From Nocardia flavorosea (GTDB lineage: Bacteria; Actinomycetota; Actinomycetes; Mycobacteriales; Mycobacteriaceae), in contig NZ_JADLQL010000009.1 of the NCBI RefSeq assembly GCF_015477805.1, positions 1-38,737 of the forward strand: a stretch of DNA of 38,737 bases. Direction: 5' to 3'. The notes below the pieces were generated by a model. It saw nothing but the letters and a program-made list of their open reading frames with translations. It searched no databases and was not told the origin of the DNA. Below, in pieces: positions 24,011 through 32,544 of the stretch. The first letter of the stretch is position 1; each line of letters begins with the position of its first letter. A program made the translations under genes and the position numbers.

Positions 24011-25783
24011 GTGAGTCCTGCCGGTGTTGTGCCGTTGCTCGGATCTGTCGCTGCCGCTGTGTCGGAGGCGATCGGCCGAGTCCGACCCGATCTGGCAGGA
24101 GCCGACCCCATCGTGCGACGATCCGATCGCGCCGACTTCCAATCGAACGCTGCCCTGCCCCTGGCCAAGAAATCCGGAGCGAAACCCGCTGAATTGGCGG
24201 AGTCGCTGGTGCGGGATCTCGACGCCGCGGACCTCGAGGTCATCGAGTCCGTGGCGCCTTCGGGGCCGGGATTCCTCAACATCACCGTCACCGATGCCGC
24301 GATCTGGTCGCAGGTTTCTGCCCGGTTGGCCGACGACCGGCTGGGTGTCGCGGCCGACGCGGCCGGTCAGCGGGTGGTGATCGACTATTCGGGCCCGAAC
24401 GTGGCCAAGGAGATGCACGTCGGGCATCTACGCACCACGATCATCGGTGACAGCCTCGCCCGCGTCCTCGACTTCCTCGGCGCGGACGTGGTCCGCGCGA
24501 ACCATCTGGGCGACTGGGGAACCCAGTTCGGCATGCTCATCCAATACATAGACGAGCACCCCGAAACACCTTGGCATCAGGACGAACTCACCGACCGGCA
24601 GACCAGCGCCGTATCCGCCCTGGACACGCTCTACAAGGCCGCGCGAACCCGATTCGACGCCGACCAGGAATTCGCCGACCGGGCCCGGCGCCGTGTAGTC
24701 GCCCTGCAAACCGGCGACGAACCCACAGTGGCCCGATGGAAAGAGATCGTCGCCGAATCGGAAAAGGCGTTCGCCGCGATCTACGACCGCTTGGGGGTGC
24801 TACTCACCTCCGACGACTACGCCGGGGAGTCTTTCTACAACCCGATGCTGGCCGACACCGTCACCGAGCTTCTCGACAAGGCCGTCGCTATAGACAGTGA
24901 CGGCGCGATCGTGGTGGCTTCGAATGAAGTCACCGGCCCCGACGACACCCCCGCAGTGCTGATGGTTCGCAAGAGCGACGGCGGCTACGGCTACGACAGC
25001 ACCGATCTGGCCACCATCCGCTACCGCATCACCACCTTGCACGCAGACCGGCTGCTGTATGTCACCGATTCCCGTCAGGCCCTGCACTTCCAGCTCGTTT
25101 TCGAAGCCGCCCGCCGCGCCGGCTGGCTCACCGACGCCGTCGCCGTCGATCACGTTGCCTACGGCACCGTCCTCGGTCCCGACGGCAAACCCTTCAAGAC
25201 CCGCGCAGGCGGCACCGTCCGCCTGATGGACCTGCTCGACGACGCCGTCACCGCCGCGCGCACCGTGGTCACCGAGAAGAACCCCGACCTGCCCGCCGCC
25301 GAACTCGACACCATCGCGGAACAGGCCGGGATCGGCGCGGTGAAATACGCCGACCTGTCCACCAGCCGGATCAAGGACTACACCTTCGACCCCGCCCGCA
25401 TGACCGCCTTCAACGGCAACACCGGCGTCTACCTCCAATACGCGCACGCGCGGATCTGCTCGATTCTGCGCAAAGCGGAAGCCCTCAACGGTATTTCGGT
25501 GGACCCGACTATCACCCTCGAGCCGGCTGAACGGGAACTCGGTCTAACCCTGGACGGGTACGGAACGGTCGTCGACGAGGTAGCCGCCACGCTCGAACCC
25601 CATCGGCTGGCCGGCTACCTCTACGAACTCGCCCGCGCGTTTACCGGCTTCTACGACACCTGCCCGGTTCTCACCGCCCCCGAACCCGTCCGCGGCAACC
25701 GTCTCGCCCTGTCCCAGCTGACCGCCGGAACCCTCGGCCACGGCCTCGGTCTACTGGGGATCGCCGCGCCGGAGCGGCTCTGA
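24011..25783 (+). CDS. argS: Arginyl-tRNA synthetase (second, E. coli-like type)
   Basis: 590 residues, class I synthetase that charges tRNA-Arg. The HIGH-like motif is HVGHL (H136, H139) in VAKEMHVGHLRTTIIGDSLA, and the end GLLGIAAPERL is typical. At the KMSK position it has KTRAG, the degenerate form of the E. coli-like group. The usual housekeeping enzyme of mycobacteria instead has NPTGPIHIGG and a canonical KMSK (from memory of M. tuberculosis ArgS). This is therefore probably an extra, non-housekeeping ArgS. It does not sit next to lysA or hom-thr genes, where actinobacterial argS normally lies. GTG 24011 is chosen because AAAGGA lies 7 bases upstream. It may give resistance to an ArgS inhibitor or serve a tRNA-dependent pathway (inference). 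Confidence 0.88.
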   Translation: MSPAGVVPLLGSVAAAVSEAIGRVRPDLAGADPIVRRSDRADFQSNAALPLAKKSGAKPAELAESLVRDLDAADLEVIESVAPSGPGFLNITVTDAAIWSQVSARLADDRLGVAADAAGQRVVIDYSGPNVAKEMHVGHLRTTIIGDSLARVLDFLGADVVRANHLGDWGTQFGMLIQYIDEHPETPWHQDELTDRQTSAVSALDTLYKAARTRFDADQEFADRARRRVVALQTGDEPTVARWKEIVAESEKAFAAIYDRLGVLLTSDDYAGESFYNPMLADTVTELLDKAVAIDSDGAIVVASNEVTGPDDTPAVLMVRKSDGGYGYDSTDLATIRYRITTLHADRLLYVTDSRQALHFQLVFEAARRAGWLTDAVAVDHVAYGTVLGPDGKPFKTRAGGTVRLMDLLDDAVTAARTVVTEKNPDLPAAELDTIAEQAGIGAVKYADLSTSRIKDYTFDPARMTAFNGNTGVYLQYAHARICSILRKAEALNGISVDPTITLEPAERELGLTLDGYGTVVDEVAATLEPHRLAGYLYELARAFTGFYDTCPVLTAPEPVRGNRLALSQLTAGTLGHGLGLLGIAAPERL

Positions 25784-25817
25784 CCGCAGAGAGTGACTCT
25801 GTCGTGGTCGGCGGGGC

Positions 25818-26010
25818 TCAGCTGTCGACGGACGCCCCGGGTCCAGTTGTGGCGTACCGGGTGGCGGTGGTGCGGACGGCCTCGTCGACTACCTGGGCGA
25901 CGCGTTCCGCGCTCACCTCTCGGCCCGGCACCAGCAGCGTAGGCCAAAGACGTAGTTGGAGATCATGCCCAGGAACTGGGTGGCTGCGAGGTCCGCGTCC
26001 TCGGCCCGCA
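25818..26010 (-). pseudogene. TetR-family regulator C-terminal relic, frameshifted
   Basis: The minus strand reads NWVRAEDADLAATQFLGMIS and NYVFG. After one frameshift it continues as PTLLVPGREVSAERVAQVVD and EAVRTTATRYATTGPG to a stop at 25818. This is the ligand-domain end of a TetR repressor. The N-terminal HTH is missing. The fragment ends at about 26012, where repeat A copy 2 begins. Confidence 0.6.
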
Positions 26011-26014
26011 CCCA

Positions 26015-26231
26015 GTTCGGGATCATCGGCGGCGTGATCGGCTCGACCACCTACGCGCAGGACGCCTGGCGGGCTCCGCAGGGCTGCTGATCCGACGGGG
26101 GCCGCGGGGGGCAGCCTTTTACCGGGTAGGTGGCGTCGAGCCATCGGCGAACGAAGTCCGGCCGATTCGGGAGTGCGGCCGGCCACTGACCCACGGTCCT
26201 CCAGCAACGCCCGATACACACCGCCAGGATC
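26015..26231. repeat. Dispersed repeat A, copy 2
   Basis: Second copy of 14737-14964 in the same orientation. It carries a 12-base in-frame deletion relative to copy 1 and is fused abruptly to the TetR relic at its left edge. It includes the last codons of the small secreted-protein gene (FGIIGGVIGSTTYAQDAW) without its start. Confidence 0.75.
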
Positions 26232-26236
26232 AACCC
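26117..26236 (-). pseudogene. Second 3' relic of the unidentified minus-strand gene
   Basis: Reads RPDFVRRWLDATYPVKG as at 14843-14978, but the stop codon has changed (TGC instead of TGA). The neighbouring frame has GGVYRALLEDRGSVAGRTPE. Non-functional. Confidence 0.45.
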
Positions 26237-26255
26237 ACGGATCAAGCACGGAATA

Positions 26256-27362
26256 CTAGGCCGCCCGCGCACGCACCGAGCCCAGCCCTGCCGCACGGGC
26301 TACGCGATCCGTTGCGGCGTCGAGCTTCTTCGGCAGCGGCGCACTGTCGAACATGCTGACGACCACCTCGTCGCTCTTCAATTCCCAGGTGCCCGCGATC
26401 CGGCCGTTCACCACGACGATCGGTGCGATCCAGCCCGCGGTCCGGCTGACCAGCGCGCGGTGCGCCTTCGGCAGCAGTTCGGTGTCGCCGGTGCCTGGGC
26501 CCAGCACGTACTGGTCGAAGGGGCCGAGCAGGTGCACCGAGGTAGTCGGTTCGGTGGCGGCGAGCTCGTCGGCGTGTTCGGTGAGCACGTAACCGGTGCG
26601 TCCCTCGACCTCCACCGACGTGAGCGCGTCGCCGAGCTCGGCGAACCAGCCGCGCACGGTGGTCTTGCGCAGACTGTTGCGGCTCAGCCAGGCGTCGAAG
26701 ATCTCCGGCGTCGCGGGACCGTAGGCGCCGAGATACGCGGTGATGGCGGCCCGAGCTGCGCTATCCGGTTCGGCCAGTCCCGGCCAATCGGGGATCAGCC
26801 GCGCGGGACTGGTGAAGGTCACCTTGTTGCCGCGCGTCGGCCCGTGGCAGATCGCGCCCTGCCAGGCCAGCGGTTTGAGCAGCGTGCCCCAGCCCGAGCG
26901 CAGTTCCTTGCCCAGTTTGTGAAACGCCTTGTCGGCGAGCAGCGCCTCCACCAATTCCTCGCGGGTGAGTTCGGCGTCGCCGAGTATCCCGCCCACCGCC
27001 TCGGTCAATGTGGCCACCTCCGTGGGAGTGGCGCCGAAAGTGCGCTGCCACGAAGGCTTTTCCCAGACGCGGGCGGACGCTATGAGCGGGAGCACGGCGG
27101 CGGCACCCGCGGGTGTCATGGCGTGCAGGGTGCCGCGCATGGCCCAGGTCTTGATCAGCGTGCGGTTCGACAGCGCGCTCACCACGGCACCGTCCTCGGG
27201 CGCGGCGCTGCGCAGCGCGACCGCGGTCTCCGCCGCGGAGGTGACCTGTGCTTGCACACCGCACAGGCGTCCGACGAGCTCAGGCACGCTCGACGCGGCG
27301 GGGGGCGCGACGAATTGGCGGGCGAGCCGCCAGCCGAAGATCTGTTCCCACGTGACGCGCAC
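26256..27362 (-). CDS. Winged-helix DNA-binding protein of the AlkZ (HTH_42) family
   Basis: 368 residues. The N-terminal GRLCGVQAQVTSAAE carries a Q-x-Q motif (Q37, Q39), the catalytic signature of the AlkZ/AlkX DNA glycosylases that unhook alkylated bases. Also present: KTWAMRGTLHAMT, ELRSGWGTLLKPLAWQG and LLGPFDQYVLGPG near the end. The family ranges from proven interstrand-crosslink glycosylases in Streptomyces to uncharacterised homologues, so a repair role is likely but unproven. GTG 27362 has AGGAGG 5 bases upstream. It is the only intact gene between the repeat-A relics and the Fic gene. Confidence 0.8.
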   Translation of the reverse strand: MRVTWEQIFGWRLARQFVAPPAASSVPELVGRLCGVQAQVTSAAETAVALRSAAPEDGAVVSALSNRTLIKTWAMRGTLHAMTPAGAAAVLPLIASARVWEKPSWQRTFGATPTEVATLTEAVGGILGDAELTREELVEALLADKAFHKLGKELRSGWGTLLKPLAWQGAICHGPTRGNKVTFTSPARLIPDWPGLAEPDSAARAAITAYLGAYGPATPEIFDAWLSRNSLRKTTVRGWFAELGDALTSVEVEGRTGYVLTEHADELAATEPTTSVHLLGPFDQYVLGPGTGDTELLPKAHRALVSRTAGWIAPIVVVNGRIAGTWELKSDEVVVSMFDSAPLPKKLDAATDRVARAAGLGSVRARAA

Positions 27363-27630
27363 CCAATCCTCCTGTGTCGAACGTCGGTCGTGCTCCGGCA
27401 CGCTACACCGGCGGTCCGACATTCCGACCCGGCGTGACAACACGGTCGGGCCGCACCAGGCGCTCGGCGACCGCATGCCGCTTATCGAGTTTTTCCGCTG
27501 GTCGCAGCATGTGAAGGCCGCGCTGGGCACTCGCGCTTGCGTTCGACTTCGATCGGCTGCGTATTCGAACTGTGAGAAGACCCTGTCATCGCCGGCGCTG
27601 ACACCGCGCCGGTGTCGCGCGAGCAACGGC
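27363..27630. other. Intergenic stretch between the AlkZ-like and Fic genes
   Basis: 268 bases, upstream of the AlkZ-like gene and downstream of fic (both minus strand). It should hold the promoter of the AlkZ-like gene. No strong -35/-10 pair, terminator or gene was found. Confidence 0.4.
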
Positions 27631-28740
27631 TCAGGTTGCCGCCTTCTTGATTCGTGCGCCGAGTGCGTCCAGTTCGTCGAGGACGAGCCCGGCGCCCCAT
27701 ACCTGTTCCCTCTTCCGATTCGTGAGAGGGCGCAGCACTCCGGCCTCGTTCAGTCGATCGATAGCGGCGTAAGCACTACTCGTGCTGAGCCGGAGCCGGT
27801 CCGAGACGTCTTCCGCGGTGATGACCGGCATGGCGATCAACGACGCCATGATCTTGGCGGCTGCACTGTGGCTGCGTACCGGACCTGTCAACTCGCGCCA
27901 CTGCTCCGGAAAGGCGGCCAGATAGCGTGCGGTCCTGCGGGATTGAGAGGCAGCGATGCGTGAACCGGCTGTGAACGAGTGCATCAGTGGTTCCGGGTCG
28001 CCGCTTCGGTAGGCAGAGAGATCGTCGAAGTAGCGGTCTCGGTGGGCTACGAGCGCTGAGGCCAACGGCACCACAACGGTGTTCGTCACAGTTCGCCGCC
28101 GGAGCACACTGTTGATGAGCGCTCGACCGATACGGCCGTTGCCGTCGGTGAACGGGTGGATGGATTCGAACTGTGCATGAGCGATCGCAGCTTGGGCCAG
28201 TGCGGGGACGTCGTCCCGGTTGGCGTACCGGATGAGGTCTTGTAGGTATTCGTCGACGGTTTCCGGCGGCGGAGGAACGTAGAGGGCCTCGCGCGGTGAG
28301 TACTTGCTGCCTCCGATCCAGTTCTGCATATCGCGGACGCGTCCGGCGTAGTCGCCGTCCGTGGGGTCGTCCCGCATGAGTTCGCGGTGGGCTGCCGCCA
28401 GGTCGGCCAGTTCGATTCTTCGGGTGGTGGTGACCTGGGTCAGAAGTACGTCGGTGGCCGTCGTCGCGGCGACCATCAACGTGGCCGATGGGTTGGCTTT
28501 CACGCCGTGTAGGGCTCGCGCATAGTCGTCGACCGCGGCGTCGATCTCCTCGATCCGCGAGGAGGCAACGCACTCGGCGCGCAGCAGTAGAGTTCCGAGA
28601 GCGCCGAGTATGGCCGGGTGCTCGGCGTCGAGTGCGGTGATTTCCTGTAACGCTGCTTCCATGTCGGCGGAGAGGCGCGAGGGCAGTCGAACGTCGGAGT
28701 CTGCGATGAATGGAGGGAGGCTGACCTCGACTTCTCGCAT
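27631..28740 (-). CDS. Fic-family protein (adenylyltransferase)
   Basis: 369 residues. The Fic core motif is HPFTDGNGRIGRAL with catalytic H195. Just upstream is the flap region (KYSPREALYVPPPPETVDEY). The N-terminal inhibitory helix carries SSRIEEI (S60, E64), close to the class II motif [S/T]xxxE[G/N], but the last position is E instead of G/N. The C-terminus has a winged helix (DRLRLSTSSAYAAIDRLNEA, GVLRPLTNRKREQVWGAG). Fic enzymes usually transfer AMP to target hydroxyls. The full-length architecture suggests a self-regulated housekeeping- or defence-type Fic. ATG 28740 lies two residues before the conserved start; its RBS is weak. Confidence 0.88.
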   Translation of the reverse strand: MREVEVSLPPFIADSDVRLPSRLSADMEAALQEITALDAEHPAILGALGTLLLRAECVASSRIEEIDAAVDDYARALHGVKANPSATLMVAATTATDVLLTQVTTTRRIELADLAAAHRELMRDDPTDGDYAGRVRDMQNWIGGSKYSPREALYVPPPPETVDEYLQDLIRYANRDDVPALAQAAIAHAQFESIHPFTDGNGRIGRALINSVLRRRTVTNTVVVPLASALVAHRDRYFDDLSAYRSGDPEPLMHSFTAGSRIAASQSRRTARYLAAFPEQWRELTGPVRSHSAAAKIMASLIAMPVITAEDVSDRLRLSTSSAYAAIDRLNEAGVLRPLTNRKREQVWGAGLVLDELDALGARIKKAAT

Positions 28741-28840
28741 TGTCCGGTCGTCACGGGTCCCGCCCCTGAACTGCTGGTGCCATGGGACCGCCCGGCGCTC
28801 GTGCGGGGGCCAGCCTGGGTCTGGGGCTCACCCCGGGTAG

Positions 28841-28916
28841 TGGACACCGAGTTAGCAGGATCATTGGTCCTGCGGAAGGATGTCTGCTGTGTCTCGGAAA
28901 CGCCGGTCGTTCAGGG
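28841..28916 (+). mobile_element. Left-end relic of another IS3-family element
   Basis: Starts TGGACACCGAGTTAGCAGGA, has a GGAAGGA RBS, and then a GTG (28889) opening VSRKRRSF, the usual first residues of a different IS3 OrfA group (SRKRRSFTAEYK...). Homology ends after eight codons, where the response-regulator gene tail begins. It supplies the stop codon of that gene (28911-28913). Confidence 0.55.
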
Positions 28917-29642
28917 CACGTCGGGTGCCGTACGGCCCGCGACGCGCTGAGACGGCCGCCGCTCGTCCTCCGCGGGCCGGCTTCCGCGCGGATGCACCAG
29001 ACCGGATTCGTAGGCGAGGACGACGAGCTGGGCCCGGTCGCGGGCGTGCAGTTTCGTCATGGCCCGATTGATGTGGGTTTTCGCGGTCAGTGGGCTGATC
29101 ACCATGTGATCGGCGATCTGGTCGTTGGACAGGCCCTGCGCGACCAAGGCTACGGCTTCGCGTTCCCGATTGGTCAGATCCCGTAGCCCGGTCTGAGTAT
29201 CTGGGCTCAGCGGCGGCCGGGTGACGTAGCGGTCGATCAGTCGGCGGGTGATCGACGGTGCGAGCAGCGCGTCGCCCCGGGCGGCGACCCGGATGGAATG
29301 CAGGAAGTCGTCCGGGTGGATGTCTTTGACCAGGAACCCGGCCGCACCGGCGCGCAGCGCTTCGTAGACGTACTCGTCCAGCCCGTAATTGGTCAGCACG
29401 ACCACATGCACGCCGGTCAACGCCGGGTCCGCGGCGATACGCCGGGTGGTCTCGATACCGTCGACGACCGGCATCTGGATGTCGACGAGCGCGATATCCG
29501 GCCGGTACTGCCGGACGGCTGCCAGGCCCGCGCTCCCGTCACCGGCCTCGGCCACCACCTCGATATCGTCCTCCAACGCGAGCAGGGCCCGGAAGCCACT
29601 GCGGATCAGCGGCTGGTCGTCGATCAGGATGACCCGGATCAT
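28911..29642 (-). CDS. NarL/LuxR-family response regulator
   Basis: 243 residues. The receiver domain (1-120) has the acidic pair IDD (8-9), phospho-acceptor D54 in ALVDIQMP, the T/S switch in VVLTNY and K in LVKDI. The C-terminal LuxR HTH (about 150-220) shows LTNREREAVALVAQGLSNDQ and ISPLTAKTHINRAMTKL. It is co-transcribed with its kinase through an ATGA overlap. The last 15 or so residues (RPSQRVAGRTAPDVP) look non-conserved, and the stop lies in an IS relic, so the native C-terminus may have been altered. Confidence 0.92.
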   Translation of the reverse strand: MIRVILIDDQPLIRSGFRALLALEDDIEVVAEAGDGSAGLAAVRQYRPDIALVDIQMPVVDGIETTRRIAADPALTGVHVVVLTNYGLDEYVYEALRAGAAGFLVKDIHPDDFLHSIRVAARGDALLAPSITRRLIDRYVTRPPLSPDTQTGLRDLTNREREAVALVAQGLSNDQIADHMVISPLTAKTHINRAMTKLHARDRAQLVVLAYESGLVHPRGSRPAEDERRPSQRVAGRTAPDVP

Positions 29643-30745
29643 GCCGTGTGCTCCACGGGGAGTTCGGCCAGGACGCGGAAACCGCCCTCGCTGCGCGGAC
29701 CCGCCCGCAGGCTGCCACCGAGCGCGGCGACCCGCTCGCGCATCCCGAGCAGCCCGACGCCGGGAGCCGGCGTGGTGCCGGGTGCGGCCCTGCCGTTGTC
29801 GTCCACGCGGATCACCAGTGCATCGGGCCGGTATTCGATTCGAACCCAGGCGGATTCGGCGGCGGCGTGCCGGGCGATATTGGTCAGTGATTCCTGCACG
29901 ATGCGGTAGCCGGTCCGATCTACCGTGGCCGGCAGATCCCGGTGCCGCCCGTCGATCGTCAAGGTCGCGGCCAGACCGGTCGCGCGAGCCCGCTGTACCA
30001 GGTCGGCGACCTCGGCGAGGCCGTGCGGCCGGCTTGCGCGATCATCGCGCAGAGCTTCCAGGGTCGCGCGTAGCTCCCGGGCGGCTTCCCGGCCGGCCTC
30101 CCGGATCGCCAGCAAGGCCTCCGGAACCTCCTCGCCGCGTTTGCGGGCCACATGGACGGCGGCCTCGGACTGCACCTTGATCACCGAAATCTGATGGGTG
30201 AGCGAATCGTGCAGCTCCCGCGCGATATGCAATCGCTCTTCGTCGGCGCGCCGCCGCGCCGTCTCTTCCCGGGTGCGTTCGGCCTCGTCGGCCCGCCGCT
30301 CGGCCTGGCGCAGCGCCTCACCCGCCGCCGCGGCCGCGATCAGCCAAGCCAGCTCGAGGGCGCCGCGGGCCTGCGCGAACGCCTCGCCCAGATCGTGCAC
30401 CGAGACCAGCACCGCCAGTGGCAGCGCGGCCACCAGAATCACCGCCGCCAGCGCGGCGGTGACCCGCCGCCCGGCCCGGACCGCGGTATAGACCGCGATG
30501 AGGAACGCGACGGCCGGCACATCGAATCCGGTGGCCTGGTAGCCCAGTGCGCAGAGCCCGGTCACGGCCAGGACCGCGTCCGGAGCCCGGTGCCGTGCGG
30601 CCAATACGAGACCGCTCGCTGCCAGTAGGAGATAACCCCAGGGCTCGAGCCGCGTGACCGAGTGCTGCTCGGAGAGCCCGGCGAACACCAGAATCGCCGC
30701 CACTGCGCCGGCGATCGCCCAGTCGCTGATGGTTCTCCGGCTCAT
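29639..30745 (-). CDS. Sensor histidine kinase (HisKA_3 type)
   Basis: 368 residues. Several N-terminal hydrophobic segments (about 10-145) form a membrane sensor without an obvious outer domain. A coiled coil (about 143-172) leads to the HisKA_3 dimer domain with the phosphorylated H179 in IARELHDSLTHQISVI. The HATPase domain shows RIVQESLTNIARHAAAE, VRIEYRPDALVIRVDDNG and GVGLLGMRERVAALGGSL. It phosphorylates the NarL-type regulator encoded next. The signal is unknown. Divergent from the small membrane protein gene at 30963, which is a candidate target (inference). Confidence 0.93.
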   Translation of the reverse strand: MSRRTISDWAIAGAVAAILVFAGLSEQHSVTRLEPWGYLLLAASGLVLAARHRAPDAVLAVTGLCALGYQATGFDVPAVAFLIAVYTAVRAGRRVTAALAAVILVAALPLAVLVSVHDLGEAFAQARGALELAWLIAAAAAGEALRQAERRADEAERTREETARRRADEERLHIARELHDSLTHQISVIKVQSEAAVHVARKRGEEVPEALLAIREAGREAARELRATLEALRDDRASRPHGLAEVADLVQRARATGLAATLTIDGRHRDLPATVDRTGYRIVQESLTNIARHAAAESAWVRIEYRPDALVIRVDDNGRAAPGTTPAPGVGLLGMRERVAALGGSLRAGPRSEGGFRVLAELPVEHTA

Positions 30746-30962
30746 GCGTGCACCCTATTCGGATTCTCGCCGGTGCGAATCCCGCTCACGGAGGATCCGG
30801 GGCCTACTGCACCCGCAGTACATCCGCTGGTCCGCAGTACAGTCCGAGCGCCCGGCTACCGCACCGGTGGCAGCGCGCATTGTCTACCGCCGCACGATGT
30901 CCGGCGGTGCGGTCACCCCGCATGATCGGACGAGTCCCGTCGACTCCATCGAGGAGCACACC

Positions 30963-31370
30963 ATGTCCGTACGTCACCTGCTCGCCGCCGTTGCAGCCAC
31001 CTCGTCCGCTGCTCTCGTACTCGCGCTACCGGCCGCCGCCCATGCTTCCGTCGAGCCGAACGTTACGGGTATGACGTCCGGTCGGGTGGGTCCCAGTCTG
31101 ACCGCGCTGCTGGGACTGATCGCCGTGATCAGCGGTGTCCGGGCACTGACCCGCTCCGGAAGGCGAAGCGGCGCCGGGCCGACGACTGCTGTCGTGGTCG
31201 TGCTGGCCGGCCTGGTCAGCGTGGTCGCCGGAGGGCTGTTCACTGCCACCGCCGACGGCGGGCCGGGTACCGGCAACGGCATAGTCGCCGCTGTTATCGC
31301 GGTGGTGCTCGGACTGGCCGGCACCATCCTCGGCGGCCTCGCGCTGGCTCGCTCCCGCCGCACCGACTGA
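30963..31370 (+). CDS. Small membrane protein (DUF6223-like)
   Basis: 135 residues. A signal or first helix (LLAAVAATSSAALVLALPAA) is followed by a short hydrophilic part (SVEPNVTGMTSGRVGPS) and three more hydrophobic helices (LTALLGLIAVISGVRAL; TTAVVVVLAGLVSVVAGGLF; GIVAAVIAVVLGLAGTILGG). It resembles an actinobacterial small membrane family (DUF6223), but I am not certain. ATG 30963 follows AGGAG. It is divergent from the two-component system and may be under its control. Confidence 0.7.
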   Translation: MSVRHLLAAVAATSSAALVLALPAAAHASVEPNVTGMTSGRVGPSLTALLGLIAVISGVRALTRSGRRSGAGPTTAVVVVLAGLVSVVAGGLFTATADGGPGTGNGIVAAVIAVVLGLAGTILGGLALARSRRTD

Positions 31371-31372
31371 GA

Positions 31373-31862
31373 TCACGGCATCCGGTCGTGGGCGGTAAAA
31401 AGCAGCAGTTGGTCGCGGTGGGCGAACAGTGAGGTGATCATCGGGTCATCCGGGAGCTTCGCGCCGCCACCGTCTCGCGTCTGCTGGCCAGACCGGCGAT
31501 TCGGGCGGGCCCTTGGGCGCCACAACAACGGTGGACAGCAGCGACCCATATGCCGCGAGGTGTTCCGAACCTTTGTGAAGTTGTCGAGCCCGGCCACATC
31601 CGGGAGCCGGAACTCATCGAATATGTCCGCGCCCAGGCCTCTCACTCCAGCCTCGACCTCCGCTGCCGTGTGGAACGCGACCATATGGCACACGACCGGC
31701 GAGTACCCGAGTGACCGCAGCAACCGGGCACCGTCTATCGGGTGAAACCCGCCGCGATTCGGTCAGCGGAGCCAGCAGGTCAGCCACAACCCGATTCACG
31801 GCCGCTATGGTACGCCCGGCATCACGGAAGCAAGCTGTGGCTTCCTCCCCCCGTGCTCGGTG
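31373..31862 (-). pseudogene. HD-domain phosphohydrolase relic (copy 2)
   Basis: From about 31862 the frame reads ACFRDAGRTIAAVNRVVADL and LAPLTESRR. A 125-bp deletion (against copy 1) has removed the HD core, and the frame shifts. The gene then resumes as RLLRSLGYSPVVCHMVAFHT and EAGVRGLGADIFDEFRLPDV. Homology to copy 1 stops at 31581. The last 200 bases (ending MITSLFAHRDQLLLFTAHDR) come from an unidentified gene tail. The two copies break in different places, so the parent gene can be rebuilt from both. Confidence 0.7.
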
Positions 31863-32544
31863 ACTATTCGGACATCTCGAGCAGCGCAGGGTATCCATCG
31901 GCGGTGATTCGAACACTGCTGGAGTACTTACCGGGCTGAAGGAGATCGGGGATTACGTAGGCCGCCCGAGCGACCTCGCCGTTCCTGAGGAAGACGAGGA
32001 TATTGCCCTGTTGCATGAACGTCTCGTCCATGTCGATCTTCCCCCCGACCTCGCGCTCGACGTAGTCGCGGGAGACCGGCTGGTGCGACACATAAACGGA
32101 GTCCCAATCGCCGCCGGTCAGCTCGTGGAGGCTGACAGACCCGCCGTTCTGGCGGAGGTCGGCCAGTTGGGTCGACAGTGTCCGGTCTTCTTCCAAGGCA
32201 ACCCCTTCATCATCGGAACACGCAGTCAGGGTCAGCGCAGCGCATACGAACAACGTGAGCAGTACCGTCTTAGCTGTCATACGTGCCGTAACTTTCGCCG
32301 TCGCTTCCCGGGTTGTAACCGCCCGAGGTGAACTCCGTGTCGGTGGGGGGAGGTTTGGTGCCCCCTGTCGCCGGCGGCCCTTCGGCGCGGCCCGTCTCAC
32401 CGAGGGCGACCTGGTCGCTCGGCGTCAGCATACCGTCCGGTCCGACGACCACCATGTCCCCGCGGAGTACCGCTTCCTTGACGTATGTGGCCAGTTCCTC
32501 GGGGCTGGCGTCGGGGTGTTCGGCAGCGATTCTGCGCCCCACCG
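31581..32544. repeat. Dispersed repeat B, copy 2
   Basis: Source-like copy of 20692-21419, same orientation. It spans the HD relic, the whole lipoprotein gene and the last 275 bases of the DUF6973 gene. It has its own 125-bp deletion at a CCCG microhomology, between what would be 20859-20862 and 20984-20987 in copy 1. Confidence 0.8.
31864..32280 (-). CDS. Lipoprotein, possible partner of the DUF6973 toxin
   Basis: 138 residues. Its signal peptide has a lipobox (FVCAALTLTACSDD, Cys about residue 21), so it should be lipid-anchored outside the membrane. The mature part has no recognised family; motifs include LSTQLADLRQNGGSVSLHEL, MDETFMQQGNILVFLRNGEV and SSSVRITADGYPALLEMSE. ATG 32280 overlaps the end of the DUF6973 gene by 11 bases, so the two are translationally coupled. 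Last gene of a three-gene operon with an ESX-like small protein and a putative toxin. It could be a membrane-side immunity protein (inference only). Confidence 0.75.
   Translation of the reverse strand: MTAKTVLLTLFVCAALTLTACSDDEGVALEEDRTLSTQLADLRQNGGSVSLHELTGGDWDSVYVSHQPVSRDYVEREVGGKIDMDETFMQQGNILVFLRNGEVARAAYVIPDLLQPGKYSSSVRITADGYPALLEMSE

Noticed and set aside
25787..25801. CAGAG-AGTGA-CTCTG hairpin after argS as a terminator
   Set aside because: Only a 5-bp stem with no flanking support. Too weak to call.
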